NCBI GenBank assembly: GCA_024637035.1
Contig: JAGXFW010000023.1
Location: forward strand, 124,001-188,000
Direction of reading: 5' to 3'
DNA from: Actinomycetes bacterium
Lineage (GTDB): Bacteria > Actinomycetota > Thermoleophilia > RBG-16-64-13
Length of the DNA stretch: 64,000 bases
Shown: in pieces, positions 16,211 to 27,832 of the stretch
Position numbering within the stretch: position 1 is the first letter of the stretch
Layout of the letters: the number at the start of each line of letters is the position of its first letter
Notes under the pieces: model-generated
Told to the model about the DNA's origin: nothing
Databases searched by the model: none
Seen by the model: only the letters and a program-made list of their open reading frames with translations
Translations under genes and position numbers: made by a program

Positions 16211-19200
16211 GTGACCACAGAACGACGGACCGGCCAGGACCCCCCCATGGGGAGCGAAGGGGAAGTGGAGTCTTCCCACCCCATCCTCGCGGCCGAGGGT
16301 GAACACGAACCCCTTTTCATAGTCGGTATGGGCGGCTCTGCCGGTTCCCTGGACGCATTCGATCGCTTCTTTCGCAACCTACCGGCCGATTCGGGGCTGG
16401 CCTTCGCGATCGTGCCCCACCTCGATCCCGATCACAAGGGCATGATGCCCGAGTTGCTACAGCGCATGACGGAGATGCAGGTGAGCCAGGCCGAAGACGG
16501 GATGAAGGTGCTGGCGAACCACGTGTACGTGATCCCCCCGAACCACGACATGTCTATCCTCCACGGCACGCTCCAACTCCTCGAGCCGGGCAGACCCCGC
16601 GGCTTGCGCATGCCCATCGATTTCTTCTTCCGCCATCTGGCCGACGACCAGCGGGAACGGGCCATCTGCGTGATCCTCTCCGGCATGGGCACGGACGGCA
16701 CTCTGGGGTTGAAGGCGGTGAAGGAGCGTCTTGGCATGGCCATGGCGCAGGACATCGACTCAGCTCAGTTCGACAGCATGCCGAGGTCGGCTATCGACAC
16801 GGGTCTCGTCGACTTCGCGGCCCCTGCGGAACAACTTCCGGCGGACCTGATCGCCTTCACCAGCCACTACTCCAAAGCGATCCGGGAGGAGCCTCCGGTC
16901 GATACCACGGCCTCGAACTCTCTGCAGAAGATCTTCGCGCTGCTGCGCGCACAGACCGGGCACGACCTTTCCCTTTACAAACACAACACGGTGCAGCGAC
17001 GTATCGACCGACGGATGAGCGTCCACCAGATCACCAGCATCACAGCGTACGTGCGCTACCTCCAGGAGAACCCACACGAGACAGAACTGCTGTTCAAAGA
17101 ACTACTGATCGGAGTCACAAGCTTCTTCCGGGACCCCGAGGCGTTCGACTCACTCAAGGAAGGGCTCCTTCCCGCGCTGCTTGACGGCCGACGGCAGTCT
17201 GGGACGCTGCGCGTGTGGGTGCCCGGCTGCTCCACGGGAGAAGAGGCGTACTCGATAGCGATGCTCATCCGGGAGGCACAGGAAACCCTGCCCCGCCCCC
17301 CGGTGAAGGTGCAGGTGTATGCCACCGACATCGACAAGGAGGCCGTCGACGCGGCACGCACCGGGCTCTATCCCGCCAACATCACCGCAGACGTGTCCCC
17401 CGAGCGCCTCCTCCGTTTCTTCGCCAAGGACGCCGCCGGCTACCGGATCAAGTCGGAGATCAGGGAACTCGTGATCTTCGCCGTGCAGAACCTGATCATG
17501 GACCCTCCATTCACCCGGCTTGATATCCTGAGTTGCCGGAACCTGCTCATCTATCTGACCCCGGAGCTGCAGAAGAGGCTGCTCCCGCTGTTCCACTACG
17601 CCCTGTCTCCCGGCGGAGTCCTGTTCCTCGGGTCGGCGGAGAGTGTGGGCGGGTTCAAGGACCTCTTCACAACGGCAGACAACAAGTGGAAGATCTTCAT
17701 TCGCAAGGAGTCCATGACGCCCCTGGAGAACCTCCAAATGATCTCTGCGCCGATGGCGCCGAGGGCATTGGTCGCCGCTGATCACATGATGGACAGGAGG
17801 CCGCGCACAGAGATGAACCTCCCCGTGATCGCTCAGCAGCTCGTGGCCGAGACGGTCGCCCCCCCGGCGGTGCTGGTGAACGACAGGGGCGACATCCTCT
17901 TCTCCACCCGGCGAACCGGTATGTACTTGGAGCCCGCCGTGGGCAAGGCCAACTTGAACATCCTCGCCATGGCGCGCGAAGGACTTCGCACGGATCTGGG
18001 CATGGCTTTGCGCCGGGCCTCGACCGACGACAAAGAAACCACCGTACGCGGGCTCAGCGTCAAGACGAACGGGAAATCCCACGTGGTCCACCTCACGGTG
18101 AGGCCGCTTCACGAGCCCGCCGCCTTGAGCGGCCTCTTTCTCGTGGTCTTCGAAGACGCCTCCCCCTCCTACGTGAGAGCGGCCACGAAAGCCAAGACCG
18201 CCCGATCCGGGGAGGCCGGCGGCGACCCGCTCGCTGTGGCCGAACTCGAGAGCCAACTCTCCTCTGCCCAACAGCAGCTGCAGACGACCGTCGAAGTCAT
18301 GGAGGCATCTCAGGAGGAGCTCAAGTCGGCGAACGAGGAGCTTCAGTCGATGAACGAAGAGCTTCAGTCCACGAACGAGGAACTGACGACCTCCAAGGAG
18401 GAACTGCAGTCACTCAACGAGGAACTGCTCACGCTGAACGCGGAGCTGCAGGCGAAGAACGACGAGCTCTCGCAGGCCAGCAACGATATGCGCAACCTCC
18501 TCAACAGTACGCAGATCGCCACGCTCTTCCTGGATCTCGCGTTCAACGTGAGGAGATTCACCCCCCAGGCCACGTCCATCTTCAACCTGATCCCGACCGA
18601 TGTCGGGCGCCCCCTTACGGACATAGTCTCGAATCTGCTCTACGACACCGGCGAACTCATCGCCAATGCCGAAAGGTCGCTGGAGACCCTCGAGACACGC
18701 GAGTTGCGGCTGGAGACAAAGGCTGGGCGCCGATACAACGCCCGCATCATGCCGTACCGCACGATGGAGAACTTGATCGATGGAACGGTGCTCACCTTCT
18801 CGGACGTCACCGGCTTCCGAGCCCCGGGTCTCGAGGATGTCGTGAGCGAGGAGAGCATCCGCCACGCCCTTCGCGATTCGGGGGTAACGGCGTTCGCGCA
18901 GGACATCGATCTTCGCTATCTGTGGGCCACTCACCCGTGGTCGGGCTTCTCGACCGAACGTCTGCTCGGCGCCACGGACGCGGAACTCCTCGGCAAGAAG
19001 AATGCACTCCCGTTGACCCAGCTCAAACAGACGGTCCTCGAGACCGCGACCTTGGCGGCGGCGACAGTAAGCGTACGCGTCGGCGGGCGTGTGCTCACCT
19101 ACCGGGCGACGGTCGAACCCCTGCTGGATCGCACGGGCGACGTGCGTGGGATCATCGGCGTCCTAGTGGATGCGGCTGTTGCCGAAGCACCCGAGGCGCA

Positions 19201-19234
19201 GACCGGAGCGGGAGAGGCGGCCATCGATGACTGA
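16211..19234 (+). CDS. CheB-CheR fusion with coiled coil and PAS domains
   Basis: A 1007-residue cytosolic signalling protein starting at GTG. Residues 34-215 are a CheB methylesterase domain with catalytic S43 (GMGGSAGS), H70 (PHLDPDH) and D162 (GTDGT), but without the usual receiver. Residues 235-500 are CheR, an SAM-dependent glutamate methyltransferase (GCSTGEEAYSIAM and the SCRNLLIYL motif). Residues 675-765 are a long coiled coil built on repeated NEELQS units, followed by PAS-like domains (about 770-870 and 880-990). This architecture is widespread outside chemotaxis operons and is thought to feed a kinase. The next gene, a hybrid kinase, overlaps it by 8 bases. No receptor, CheA or flagellar gene is nearby. 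Confidence 0.9.
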   Translation: MTTERRTGQDPPMGSEGEVESSHPILAAEGEHEPLFIVGMGGSAGSLDAFDRFFRNLPADSGLAFAIVPHLDPDHKGMMPELLQRMTEMQVSQAEDGMKVLANHVYVIPPNHDMSILHGTLQLLEPGRPRGLRMPIDFFFRHLADDQRERAICVILSGMGTDGTLGLKAVKERLGMAMAQDIDSAQFDSMPRSAIDTGLVDFAAPAEQLPADLIAFTSHYSKAIREEPPVDTTASNSLQKIFALLRAQTGHDLSLYKHNTVQRRIDRRMSVHQITSITAYVRYLQENPHETELLFKELLIGVTSFFRDPEAFDSLKEGLLPALLDGRRQSGTLRVWVPGCSTGEEAYSIAMLIREAQETLPRPPVKVQVYATDIDKEAVDAARTGLYPANITADVSPERLLRFFAKDAAGYRIKSEIRELVIFAVQNLIMDPPFTRLDILSCRNLLIYLTPELQKRLLPLFHYALSPGGVLFLGSAESVGGFKDLFTTADNKWKIFIRKESMTPLENLQMISAPMAPRALVAADHMMDRRPRTEMNLPVIAQQLVAETVAPPAVLVNDRGDILFSTRRTGMYLEPAVGKANLNILAMAREGLRTDLGMALRRASTDDKETTVRGLSVKTNGKSHVVHLTVRPLHEPAALSGLFLVVFEDASPSYVRAATKAKTARSGEAGGDPLAVAELESQLSSAQQQLQTTVEVMEASQEELKSANEELQSMNEELQSTNEELTTSKEELQSLNEELLTLNAELQAKNDELSQASNDMRNLLNSTQIATLFLDLAFNVRRFTPQATSIFNLIPTDVGRPLTDIVSNLLYDTGELIANAERSLETLETRELRLETKAGRRYNARIMPYRTMENLIDGTVLTFSDVTGFRAPGLEDVVSEESIRHALRDSGVTAFAQDIDLRYLWATHPWSGFSTERLLGATDAELLGKKNALPLTQLKQTVLETATLAAATVSVRVGGRVLTYRATVEPLLDRTGDVRGIIGVLVDAAVAEAPEAQTGAGEAAIDD

Positions 19235-21380
19235 GCAGGGACGCGTCGGTGGAGGCGCTGACTGGCTGTGGGATTCGGAAGAACTCCGACGACGAGCCTC
19301 GGAGCTTCTCGGCGACGAAGCACTCGAGGGCTTCGACAAGATGTCGGAAGCCGACTTCCGTGCTCTCACCCACGAACTACGGGTGCACCAGGTCGAACTC
19401 GAGATGCAGAACGGTGAGCTGCGACGCGCTCTTCTCGAGCGTGACGCCGCCCTGGACAAGTACACCGACCTATACGATTTCGCTCCAACGGGCCTGCTGG
19501 CGATCGACACCCAGGGACGGGTACTCGAAGCGAACCTGACCGCGGCGGCCCTGCTCTCAGTGTACCGCGGCACGCTCGTGGGCAGTTCGCTCCAGACGTT
19601 CTTCACCTCCGCCTCGATCAAAGCCTTCCACGAATTCCGGCATGAGATCGTCTCCACCGGAGCGAGGCGAAGCTGCGAGTTGGAACGACGCGCCTCCGAC
19701 GGGCGCCGGCGCTTCTTCCGCGTAGATGGGCTGGCCTTCGTTCCTGGGGCAGAGAGCGAAGGCAGGATCCGAGCGGCTCTGACCGACGTCACCGATCGTC
19801 ACCAGATGGAGGAGGCGCTCCGCGAAAGCGAGGAGCACTTCCGCTCGGTCGTGGAGGCGGCCGAGGACGCGATCATCACGGTGGACGACTCCGGTGGCGT
19901 CGTATTCTGGAACCAAGCAGCCACGAGGATGTTCGGACGCACGTTCGACGAGATGCGCGGGCGACCGGTCACGACGGTGATACCGGAGGCATTTCACGAC
20001 ATGCACCTGGCCGCCCTTGGCCGCGCCGCACGCCAGGAACCCTCCTTCGCAGCCGAACGACCGGTGGAACGGATCGGGGTGCGCACAGACGGGGTGGAAT
20101 TCCCCATGGAAATCACCCTGACGCGCTGGCACACCGGTTCCGCGGTGTTCTTCACGGGCATCGCCCGCGACATCTCGGAACGCAAGCGCATTGAACAGGA
20201 ACGGGAACTCCTGCAAGACCAACTGCGCCAAGCGCTCAAGATGGAAGCGATCGGGCGCCTGGCCGGGGGCGTGGCCCACGACATGAACAACATGCTCACC
20301 CCGATCTTGGGTTACGCAGAGATGCTGCTGGCCGACACGCCCGCCGAGGATACCCGGCGCGTCGACGTGATGGAGATCGCCGCCGCGGCCAAGCGAGCGC
20401 GGGAGCTCACACGCCAGCTCCTCGCCTTCGCGCGCAAGCAGGCCCTTGATACGCGCACCGTCGATCTGAACGGGGTCATACATGGCTTCGAAGCGATGCT
20501 ACGTCGCATACTCCGCGAAGACGTTCTGCTGGAGCTTCGTCTTGGTGAGCTGAGCGGTGCGGTGGAGGGCGACGTGGGCCAACTGGAGCAGGTGCTCCTG
20601 AACTTGGCGATCAACGCGCAGGACGCGATGCCTCAAGGTGGTGTCATCTCCGTTGAGACCGGTGACACCGAGGTGCTGGGGGAAGGACCGGGCGACTGGC
20701 CCGAGGGGATCGGACCCGATGGGCGAAGAGTCGCCCCGGGCCCGTACGTTCTGTTGACCCTGGCCGATAACGGCCACGGCATGTCGCCGGAAGTGCTGGA
20801 GCATGTCTTCGAGCCGTTCTACACGAGCAAGCCGGTGGGCCAAGGCACGGGACTCGGCTTGGCCACGGTCTACGGTATCGTGAGACAGCACGGCGGCGAT
20901 GTCTCCGTGAAAAGCGACCCCGGCCACGGTACCGAGTTCAAGGTCTACCTGCCTCGCGTAGACGTGCCCATTGCGACCGCCCAACCGACGGACGAGATTC
21001 GACCACCGCGGGGCACCGAGACGGTGCTCGTCGTGGAAGATCATGAACAGGTTCGCCGGCTCGCGGCCCAGGCCCTCCGCAGGCACGGATACACGGTGCT
21101 CGAGGCCTCGGACGGCGAGCAGGCTCTTCAGGTGGCGGCGACGCACGAAGGCCCCCTGCAGCTCCTTCTATCCGACGTGGTGACACCGGGCATGAGCGGT
21201 CCGGATCTCGCCTCGCGGCTGCACGACGACAGGCCCGATCTCCCCGTGCTCTACATGTCGGGGTACACCGGCGGCGTCATGGTCGCCGACGTCGTGCTCG
21301 ATGGCAGCGCTGGGCTTCTGCAGAAACCGTTCTCGGCGACTGAATTGGCAGATCGGGTGCGCCAAGCACTGGACGGTTGA
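19227..21380 (+). CDS. Hybrid PAS histidine kinase with C-terminal receiver
   Basis: 717 residues with no membrane segment, hence a soluble sensor. A helical N-terminus precedes two PAS domains (about 80-190 and 205-320). The HisKA domain has H351 in GGVAHDMNNMLTPILG. The HATPase domain has N, G1 and G2 boxes (LAINAQDAMPQ, ADNGHGMS, GTGLGLATVYG). The receiver at 598-717 has D650 in LLSDVVTPG. ATG 19227 overlaps the end of the CheB-CheR gene, whose TGA is at 19232; the longer frame from 19170 lies inside that gene. The two proteins very likely act together; there is no output regulator here. Confidence 0.92.
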   Translation: MTEQGRVGGGADWLWDSEELRRRASELLGDEALEGFDKMSEADFRALTHELRVHQVELEMQNGELRRALLERDAALDKYTDLYDFAPTGLLAIDTQGRVLEANLTAAALLSVYRGTLVGSSLQTFFTSASIKAFHEFRHEIVSTGARRSCELERRASDGRRRFFRVDGLAFVPGAESEGRIRAALTDVTDRHQMEEALRESEEHFRSVVEAAEDAIITVDDSGGVVFWNQAATRMFGRTFDEMRGRPVTTVIPEAFHDMHLAALGRAARQEPSFAAERPVERIGVRTDGVEFPMEITLTRWHTGSAVFFTGIARDISERKRIEQERELLQDQLRQALKMEAIGRLAGGVAHDMNNMLTPILGYAEMLLADTPAEDTRRVDVMEIAAAAKRARELTRQLLAFARKQALDTRTVDLNGVIHGFEAMLRRILREDVLLELRLGELSGAVEGDVGQLEQVLLNLAINAQDAMPQGGVISVETGDTEVLGEGPGDWPEGIGPDGRRVAPGPYVLLTLADNGHGMSPEVLEHVFEPFYTSKPVGQGTGLGLATVYGIVRQHGGDVSVKSDPGHGTEFKVYLPRVDVPIATAQPTDEIRPPRGTETVLVVEDHEQVRRLAAQALRRHGYTVLEASDGEQALQVAATHEGPLQLLLSDVVTPGMSGPDLASRLHDDRPDLPVLYMSGYTGGVMVADVVLDGSAGLLQKPFSATELADRVRQALDG

Positions 21381-21400
21381 GGACCAGCCGCCAAGAAGAA

Positions 21401-21420
21401 GGGCCCCGTCACCGGGGCCC
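21401..21420. terminator. Bidirectional hairpin between the kinase gene and nuoN
   Basis: GGGCCCCG-TCAC-CGGGGCCC is a perfect 8-bp stem in the 107-base gap between two convergent genes. The flank on the - strand side is T-rich (TTCTTCTTGG), so it is best placed to end the nuo transcript. Confidence 0.65.
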
Positions 21421-21487
21421 TCATCATCGTCTCGCTCCGCACCGCCCAGCGGCGCACCGGTTCACCCGAAGAACAGCCGGCGACGGC

Positions 21488-22948
21488 TCACCCGAAGAAG
21501 TTACCGAATGAAGACTGGGCCGCGTCCAACACCCATGCGGGCAACAGGCCGATCACCACTACACCCACGGCGCTCAGGGCCAGGGAGGCCGCCAGCGGAC
21601 CGCTGATGGGCTCCTTTGTGGCGTACTCGACCTCAGGTTCGCGGAAGAACATGTACACGATCACGCGCAGGTAGTAGTAGGCGGAGACCGCCGAGAAGAG
21701 CACCGCGATGACCGCGAGCCAGGCGAGGTCGGCCTTCACGACGGAAGAGAACAGGTAGAGCTTGCCAACGAAGCCGGCAGTGCCGGGCATGCCGGTGAGC
21801 GAGAACATGAAGAGCCCCATGAGCACGGCGGCCCAGGGAGACCTGCGGCCCAGCCCGGCGAAGTCGGCCAACGAGTACTTGAAGGTGGCCGGCTGTTGCG
21901 TCTTCAGATACGCGAGGATACCGAAGGCGCCGAGGTTCATGAACGTATAGGCGGCCAGGTAGAAGAGGATGGACTCCCCGGCGACGAGATCGGTGCCCGA
22001 GCGTCCGAGCGCTCCGAGACCGGCGAGCAGATAGCCCACGTGAGCGATGGACGAGTAGGCCAACATCCTCTTGACGTTCTTCTGGGTGAGCGCGAAGGCG
22101 TTCCCCACGAACATGGTGAGTATGGCCAGCACGATGAAGAGCACGCTCCAGGTGGGGCTCGAGACCTCGAAGACCGTCAGGAACACCATGAGCATCGCAG
22201 AGAACCCAGCCGCTTTCGGGCCCACCGAGAAGAAGGCGGCCACGGGAGTGGGGGCGCCCTGGTAGACGTCGGGAGTCCACATGTGGAAGGGGGCCACGGA
22301 CACCTTGAAGCCCATGCCCACGAGTACGAGCGCGGTGGCAAGGCCCACGGCCAAGCTGTCACCGCTCGCGAGCAGCGACGCTCCCACCTGCTCGTAGTTG
22401 GTCGCACCGGTCATGCCGTACACCAGCGAGATGCCGTACAGGGTGATGGCCGACGCGAAGGCGCCTGTGAGGAAGTACTTCATGGCCGCCTCGTTCGAGC
22501 GCACCTGATAGCGCAGGAACCCGGCAAGGAGATAGCTGCTCACTGCCATGAGCTCGAGGCCCACGTAGAAGGCGATCAGGTCGCGGGACGCCGCCATCAC
22601 ATCCATGCCCACCACCGCGAACAGGAGGAGGGCGTAGTACTCGCCCATGTGGCGGCCGCTCGCCTCGAGGTACCGCGGCGACATCATGACGGTGAGCGCG
22701 CCTGCGGCGGCGAACAGCACTTTGAAGAAGATCGCGTACTCGTTGAGCACGATCATGTTGGTGAAGGCCGCCTGCTCCCGGCCGGCCAGTCCTACGGCCA
22801 CTACGCCCGATGCCAGCAGAGCGGTTAGGGCGATGGCAACGTTGGCGGTCTTGTCGACCTTGAGGAAGGGTTCCACCACCAGCACGAGGCAAGCCGCAAG
22901 CACAAGGATAAGCTCAGGGATGATCGGGATGAGATCCTGCGTTGTCAT
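21488..22948 (-). CDS. nuoN: NADH-quinone oxidoreductase subunit N
   Basis: 486 residues, about 14 membrane helices, one of three antiporter-like proton-pumping subunits of complex I. The conserved core WTPDVYQGAPTPVAAFFSVG and lysines in the central helices are present. Its ATG follows the nuoM stop with no gap (TAG-ATG). It is the last gene of the operon and is followed by the hairpin at 21401-21420. Confidence 0.95.
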   Translation of the reverse strand: MTTQDLIPIIPELILVLAACLVLVVEPFLKVDKTANVAIALTALLASGVVAVGLAGREQAAFTNMIVLNEYAIFFKVLFAAAGALTVMMSPRYLEASGRHMGEYYALLLFAVVGMDVMAASRDLIAFYVGLELMAVSSYLLAGFLRYQVRSNEAAMKYFLTGAFASAITLYGISLVYGMTGATNYEQVGASLLASGDSLAVGLATALVLVGMGFKVSVAPFHMWTPDVYQGAPTPVAAFFSVGPKAAGFSAMLMVFLTVFEVSSPTWSVLFIVLAILTMFVGNAFALTQKNVKRMLAYSSIAHVGYLLAGLGALGRSGTDLVAGESILFYLAAYTFMNLGAFGILAYLKTQQPATFKYSLADFAGLGRRSPWAAVLMGLFMFSLTGMPGTAGFVGKLYLFSSVVKADLAWLAVIAVLFSAVSAYYYLRVIVYMFFREPEVEYATKEPISGPLAASLALSAVGVVVIGLLPAWVLDAAQSSFGNFFG

Positions 22949-24511
22949 CTAGAAGCCTCCGAGGAACGTGCTCGCCATCTGCACCAACGAATGTTGCTGT
23001 GCCATGAACGGTTCGACTTTGGCGATGATCTCCAAGGAGGGCGCGTGCAGCATCTCCAAGAAGGGGCCCGGCCAGACACCGATGACCACCGACATCGCGG
23101 CCAACGGCACCAGCGTGAGCACCTCGCGGGCGCTCAGGTCTTTGAGGCTTAGCCACTTCTCGTTGGTCAGCTCACCGAACATGGTGCGCTGATACATCCA
23201 GAGCAGGTAGCCTGCCCCAAGGATGATGCCCAAAGAGGCGATCACGGCGAACACCTTCATGTACTGGAACACGCCGAGCAGGATGAGGAACTCACCCACG
23301 AACCCGTTCAGGCCCGGCAGGCCCAAAGAACCCAGCACGAACAGGCTGAAGAACGCAGCCGCGATAGGCAGCGGCCGGGCCATCCCACCGTAGTCCTTGA
23401 TCTCACGGGTGTGTGTGCGCTCGTAGAAGAAGCCCACCATCTGGAACAAAGCGCCCGTGAGGATGCCGTGGTTCACCATCTGTAGCACCGATCCCTCGAT
23501 GCCCTGCTGGTTGAAGGTGAAGAGTCCCGCGGTCACGAACCCCATGTGGCTCACCGAAGAGTACGCTACGAGCTTCTTCATGTCGGGCTGCACCAACGAG
23601 ACGGCGGCCCCGTAGACGATGGCGATCACCGAGAGCACCATGATGTAGGGCACGGCGTTCACCGTGGCCTCCGGGAAGAACCCGATGCAGAAGCGGATCA
23701 TGCCGTACACGCCCATCTTCAGGAGCACGCCGGCCAGGATCACCGAGCCGGCGGTGGGAGCTTCCACGTGCGCGTCGGGGAGCCAGGTGTGCACCGGGAA
23801 CATGGGCACCTTGATCGCGAAGGCGACGAAGAAGGCCAAGAAGCCCCAGAACTGGATATTCGAGGGGAAGCCCGCGTTCTGCAGGGTGAGGATGTCGAAG
23901 GTGAGGGCGCCCGACTCCTTGCCGTACCACCACACCACGGCCAGCGTGGCGACCAGCATGAGCACCGATCCCGTGAAGGTGTAGAGGAAGAACTTGGTGG
24001 CCGCGTAGATGCGGCGGGCTCCACCCCATATACCTATGATGAAGTACATCGGGATCAGCTGGACTTCCCAGAACACGTAGAAAAGGAAGAGGTCCATGGA
24101 GGTGAACACGCCGATCATGCCGGTCTCGAGAATGAGCAGGCTGGCGAAGAAGGCCAGTTCCCGGTCTTTCACGTAGTTCCACGAGCCGATGATCGCGATC
24201 ACCGAGAGGAACGAGGTGAGCAGCAGCATCAGCATCGAGATACCGTCGACGCCCATGTGGTAGTTGATGCCGAAGTTCTCGATCCAGACGAAGTTCTCCT
24301 GGAACTGGAACGCGGCCGTGCTCGAGTCGAACGCCGTCAGCATGTAGACGCTGAGCGCGAACGTGGCGAGACTGGCAACAAGCGCGGTTGCCTTGTATGC
24401 GCTCGGTCGCCCTCTCATGAACAGCACCATGATCAGAGCACCCAGCGAGGGCAGGAACGTCAGTAGACTGAGCGCCCTGAAACCTATCTGTTCGGCGAAA
24501 CCGAATTCCAC
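22949..24511 (-). CDS. nuoM: NADH-quinone oxidoreductase subunit M
   Basis: 520 residues with about 14 membrane helices; antiporter-like proton-pumping subunit. The signature HTWLPDAHVEAPTAGSVILA and the conserved glutamate in FYVFWEVQLIPMYF are visible. Full length. It sits 24 bases after nuoL and directly abuts nuoN. Confidence 0.96.
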   Translation of the reverse strand: MEFGFAEQIGFRALSLLTFLPSLGALIMVLFMRGRPSAYKATALVASLATFALSVYMLTAFDSSTAAFQFQENFVWIENFGINYHMGVDGISMLMLLLTSFLSVIAIIGSWNYVKDRELAFFASLLILETGMIGVFTSMDLFLFYVFWEVQLIPMYFIIGIWGGARRIYAATKFFLYTFTGSVLMLVATLAVVWWYGKESGALTFDILTLQNAGFPSNIQFWGFLAFFVAFAIKVPMFPVHTWLPDAHVEAPTAGSVILAGVLLKMGVYGMIRFCIGFFPEATVNAVPYIMVLSVIAIVYGAAVSLVQPDMKKLVAYSSVSHMGFVTAGLFTFNQQGIEGSVLQMVNHGILTGALFQMVGFFYERTHTREIKDYGGMARPLPIAAAFFSLFVLGSLGLPGLNGFVGEFLILLGVFQYMKVFAVIASLGIILGAGYLLWMYQRTMFGELTNEKWLSLKDLSAREVLTLVPLAAMSVVIGVWPGPFLEMLHAPSLEIIAKVEPFMAQQHSLVQMASTFLGGF

Positions 24512-24535
24512 TGTCCCACTCCCTCTCTGCGTCCT

Positions 24536-26449
<1,914 letters not shown>

Positions 26450-26459
26450 TCGTCTACAC

Positions 26460-26765
26460 CTAGCCCTTCATGACGTCGAACATGTCGACCATCAGAGTTC
26501 TCCGGTTCCGGTACAAGGCAGTCACGATGGCCAGGCCGATAGCTGCTTCGGCGGCCGCCACGGTCATGGTGAACAGCACGAAGTTCTGTCCGATCAGATT
26601 CTCGTGGAGGCGGCTGAAGCCGACGAGGTTGATGTTCACGGCGTTCATCATGAGCTCGATGGAGAAGAGCACGATGAAGAGGTTCCTACGCATGAGCACG
26701 CCCGCCGCGCCTATCGCGAAGAGGAAGGCGGAGAGCACGAGGTACCACTCGATAGGTATCACCAT
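26460..26765 (-). CDS. nuoK: NADH-quinone oxidoreductase subunit K
   Basis: 101 residues, three membrane helices, with the conserved membrane glutamate of [11 protein letters not shown], essential for proton transfer. The frame extends upstream to 27080, but that part is the shadow of nuoJ. ATG 26765 gives the normal NuoK length and lies two bases after the nuoJ stop. Confidence 0.94.
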   Translation of the reverse strand: MVIPIEWYLVLSAFLFAIGAAGVLMRRNLFIVLFSIELMMNAVNINLVGFSRLHENLIGQNFVLFTMTVAAAEAAIGLAIVTALYRNRRTLMVDMFDVMKG

Positions 26766-26767
26766 GG

Positions 26768-27355
26768 CTAGACCTCCCGCTCCACGAGAGATGCACTCAC
26801 ACAGTCGTCGTCGTCCCACTCCCGCAGACACACACTCTCGCCGTCTTCTTTCGCGGCGAGGAGGATGGCTCCCACCATGCCCACGAGGAGTATCAGGGAT
26901 GCGATCTCGAAGGGCAGCAGCATCTTGGTGAAGAGCTGTTCGCCCAACACCATCACGTTGCCCCCTTGGGCCGCTATCGCCTCGGGGGTGAAGCCGTCGC
27001 CCACCGATGACCAGGTGACGGCCGTCACCACGAAGACGATCTCGGCGAGCATGACCGGAGCGAGCACGACCACCGCCCACTTCTGCCCTCGGTGGAACTG
27101 TTCCTCCTGCTGGAACTCGCGCAGGTTCAGGAACATGACCACGAAGGCGAAGAGCACCAGGATGGCCCCGGCGTACACCAGTATCTGGATCACGGCCAGG
27201 AAGTGGGCCTGAGTCAACAGGAAGATGCCGGCCACGTTGATGAAGGTGAACACGAGCAAGATGAGCCCGTGCACCACGTTGGAGCGGGTGATCACACCCA
27301 GAGCTCCCGCCACGGCGAAGGCGGCGAACACGATGAAGAGTAGTTTCTCTGCCAT
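26768..27355 (-). CDS. nuoJ: NADH-quinone oxidoreductase subunit J
   Basis: 195 residues, five membrane helices. The conserved helix [20 protein letters not shown] contains the pi-bulge region that links the quinone site to the proton channels. The C-terminal tail is acidic with two cysteines ([10 protein letters not shown]), not typical of the family. Flanked by nuoI and nuoK at very short spacing. Confidence 0.94.
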   Translation of the reverse strand: MAEKLLFIVFAAFAVAGALGVITRSNVVHGLILLVFTFINVAGIFLLTQAHFLAVIQILVYAGAILVLFAFVVMFLNLREFQQEEQFHRGQKWAVVVLAPVMLAEIVFVVTAVTWSSVGDGFTPEAIAAQGGNVMVLGEQLFTKMLLPFEIASLILLVGMVGAILLAAKEDGESVCLREWDDDDCVSASLVEREV

Positions 27356-27364
27356 GCTCCCTCC

Positions 27365-27829
27365 CTAGCGCCGGTTGAGCTCTTTGCGAGCGTTGACTTG
27401 ATTGGCCACCAGCTTCTCCTTGTCGAGGAAGAAGTCGTTCTTGTCGTACGTGGCCAGTTCGTAGACCGTGGTCATGACGATGGCCGCGCAGGGACAGATC
27501 TCCTCGCAGAAGCCGCAGAATATGCAGCGGGCGAGGTCGATGTCGAACACGTCGATGCTCTTTTCGTTGTTCGGGCCCTCAGAGCTCTCGATGGTGATGC
27601 ACTGCGGTGGGCAGATCGTCTCGCACAAGCGGCAGGCGCAGCAATTCAGGCGGCCCGTCTCCGGGTCGGTGATCAGGGCGTGCATGCCGCGGAAACGCGG
27701 ATGGGGGGCGATCTTCTCCTTCGGGTACTCGACGGTCACTTTGTCCTTGAGGAAGTACCCTCCAGTGACTGACATACCTTGGATGATCTCGTAGAAGGTC
27801 GCGGTCTTGATGAGTTTCTTCAGGCCCAT
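27365..27829 (-). CDS. nuoI: NADH-quinone oxidoreductase subunit I
   Basis: 154 residues carrying two 4Fe-4S clusters (N6a/N6b) that pass electrons toward NuoB. Cluster ligands are C63, C66, C69, C73 and C102, C105, C108, C112, each in the C-x2-C-x2-C-x3-C pattern. An extra Cys (C64) adjoins the first and C77 follows it. Because NuoEFG are absent from this operon, NuoI is the likely entry point for electrons, for example from ferredoxin. Confidence 0.95.
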   Translation of the reverse strand: MGLKKLIKTATFYEIIQGMSVTGGYFLKDKVTVEYPKEKIAPHPRFRGMHALITDPETGRLNCCACRLCETICPPQCITIESSEGPNNEKSIDVFDIDLARCIFCGFCEEICPCAAIVMTTVYELATYDKNDFFLDKEKLVANQVNARKELNRR

Positions 27830-27832
27830 GAC

